The position numbers and the translations under genes were made by a program. From Corallococcus macrosporus DSM 14697 (GTDB taxonomy: Bacteria; Myxococcota; Myxococcia; Myxococcales; Myxococcaceae): DNA of 64,000 bases. Numbering within the stretch: position 1 is the stretch's first letter; each line of letters begins with the position of its first letter. The stretch covers positions 6,792,001 to 6,856,000 of the forward strand of contig NZ_CP022203.1 in NCBI RefSeq assembly GCF_002305895.1, in the 5' to 3' direction. Positions 63,083 through 64,000 of this stretch are shown here, piece by piece. The notes under the pieces were generated by a model that had not been told where the DNA came from, ran no database searches, and worked only from the letters and a program-made list of their open reading frames with translations.

Positions 63083-63469
63083 TCAAGCCTGAGACGGCGC
63101 GCCCTGCTGTGCCTGGCGGTCCACCAGCTGCTTGCGCACCTCGTCCATGTCGAGCGCGCGCACCTGGCGGATGAGGTCATCGAGCGCGCTGGCCGGCAGC
63201 GCTCCCGCCTGTTCGAACAACATGATGCCGTCACGGAAGACCATCAGCGTGGGGATGGAGCGGATGGCGAAGGCCCCCGCCAGCTCCACCTCCTTGTCGG
63301 TGTCCAGCTTGCCGAAGACGAGGTCCGGGTTCTTCGTGCTCGCCTGTTCGAAGACAGGCGCGAAGGTGCGGCACGGCGCGCACCACTCGGCCCACCAGTC
63401 GAGGAGGACGATTCCCTCCTTCGACACGAGTTCCTTGAAGTTGGCTTTGGTGATGTCGATGGTTGCCAT
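63083..63469 (-). CDS. Thioredoxin family protein
   Basis: 128 residues from ATG 63469. Thioredoxin fold with redox motif WAEWCAPC (Cys-Ala-Pro-Cys instead of CGPC), cis-Pro in SIPTLMVF, and Asp/Lys positions in FGKLDTDKEVELA. The 20-residue C-terminal tail is extra. CAPC alters redox potential compared with CGPC. Preceded by an 11-bp hairpin, with the Shine-Dalgarno-like GGGGGAGGG in its loop. Confidence 0.92.
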   Translation of the reverse strand: MATIDITKANFKELVSKEGIVLLDWWAEWCAPCRTFAPVFEQASTKNPDLVFGKLDTDKEVELAGAFAIRSIPTLMVFRDGIMLFEQAGALPASALDDLIRQVRALDMDEVRKQLVDRQAQQGAPSQA

Positions 63470-63471
63470 GC

Positions 63472-63512
63472 CCTGACACTGGGCCCTCCCCCCCGGAGGC
63501 GCCAGTGTCAGG
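63472..63512 (-). promoter_or_regulatory. 11-bp inverted repeat upstream of the thioredoxin start, purine-rich site in loop
   Basis: CCTGACACTGG (63472-63482) and CCAGTGTCAGG (63502-63512) are exact inverted repeats around 19 bases that contain, on the minus strand, GGGGGGGAGGG. The stem's 3' arm ends 2 bases before the ATG. It may be a terminator for the upstream gene (stop at 63611), an operator, or an mRNA switch. Confidence 0.55.
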
Positions 63513-63610
63513 CCGTGGCCAGCCAGGCTCCCCCCAGGGCCCGGCGCCTCGCCACCTTCAGCCCACCGCGGCGGCCCCTGACGGCTGGGCCGCCGGGGCA
63601 GCGGACGGGC

Positions 63611-64000
63611 TCAGCCCCAGATGCTCGCCCGGCCCATGAACTGCGCCAGGTCCAGGCGGTTGGACTGCGTCTCGCGGCGGGGCGCCTTCGCGGTGAAGGA
63701 CTCCAGGTCCTGGAGGCTGATGTGGACCTCCTTGCTGGACCTGGACTTGCTGGCGCCCTGGTCCACCGAGCGCATCGCGGTGGGGTGGCTGAGCAGGAAC
63801 TGCGCCGCCTCGCGGAGCTCCTTCGGCGCGCCGCTGTTCGGCTCCGACAGGCGCTTGAGCTCCGACAGGCCGATGTTGTTGTCACCGGCGCCCTTGCCAC
63901 TGGCGTTCATGCCCACGCCCTCGGCGAAGTTGAAGTGGTCCTTGAGCGTCTGGGCCGCCTTGTAGACGTCCATGGGCTGCTGGCGGCCGGCGCCGAAATG
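63611..64000 (-). CDS. Unidentified protein, 5' end possibly beyond window
   Basis: ATG 63973 would give 120 residues, but the frame stays open to the window edge and reads plausibly coding there (FGAGRQQPMDVYKAAQTL). Visible parts: helix VYKAAQTLKDHFNFAEG, a Gly/Asn/Asp loop with KGAGDNNIGLSELKRL (EF-hand-like or harpin-like look), helix APKELREAAQFLLSHPTAMRSVDQ, Ser/Lys/Arg linker and a C-terminal helix. No signal peptide. Family not recognised. Confidence 0.55.
   Translation of the reverse strand, partial: HFGAGRQQPMDVYKAAQTLKDHFNFAEGVGMNASGKGAGDNNIGLSELKRLSEPNSGAPKELREAAQFLLSHPTAMRSVDQGASKSRSSKEVHISLQDLESFTAKAPRRETQSNRLDLAQFMGRASIWG

Overview
The window is high-GC DNA from a myxobacterium, most likely a Myxococcaceae member (Myxococcus, Corallococcus or Pyxidicoccus type). 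The best lineage marker is the CarD/CarG pair at 17.8-19.3 kb: a CarD domain fused to an acidic segment and four RGRPP AT-hooks, followed by a zinc-binding archaemetzincin-like partner. A eukaryote-type Ser/Thr kinase, PilZ proteins, many Cys-rich lipoproteins and a flagellum-derived type III secretion locus fit the same assignment. Genes are tightly packed, GTG/TTG starts are common, and many neighbours overlap by 4 bp (ATGA/GTGA).

Layout. 1-9.7 kb (minus strand): division and cell wall (dcw) operon mraZ-STAS-rsmH-ftsL-ftsI-murE-murF-mraY-murD, with a clear MraZ-type operator and promoter upstream; murD runs off the left edge. 9.9-14.6 kb: PilZ protein, acyl-CoA dehydrogenase, an AHSA1-ArsR operon with a tandem operator, and a lipoprotein. 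15-22 kb: Ser/Thr kinase, small exported protein, carD-carG, a membrane-anchored unknown and a PMT-type glycosyltransferase. 22-28.5 kb: a 5'-truncated-looking gene abutting a reading-frame remnant, lipoproteins, and a glutamine synthetase-like/Fe-alcohol dehydrogenase/amidotransferase set. 28.5-40.7 kb: AI-2E family permease, rho, ligA, acylphosphatase, DUF3052, RNase E/G with an interrupted S1 domain, a BrkB/YihY membrane protein and an HU/IHF protein.

40.7-49.6 kb (minus strand): an eleven-gene type III secretion export operon, read as F?-I-J-K/G?-Q-O?-R-S-T-U-V. Its second half follows flagellar order (fliN-fliO-fliP-fliQ-fliR-flhB-flhA) and contains a FliO-like gene. Its first gene ends in a motif like the C-terminus of needle subunits of the PrgI type. 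No ATPase (SctN), SctL, SctD or secretin gene is in the window. Myxobacteria are known to carry an atypical, secretin-less T3SS used in predation, so the needle-like C-terminus is the most interesting observation here.

49.8-60.9 kb: PilZ protein, response regulator, a small unknown, and an eight-gene MoxR-DUF58-Bat operon (two VWA proteins, two TPR proteins, BatD and a related protein) with nearly every junction overlapping; then an alpha/beta hydrolase. 60.9-62.5 kb: a complete IS1182-like element inserted exactly at the hydrolase stop codon. 62.6-64 kb: a His-rich duplicated metal-binding protein behind a palindrome, thioredoxin behind an 11-bp hairpin, and an unidentified gene that is open at the right edge. 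No rRNA, tRNA or CRISPR array was seen.
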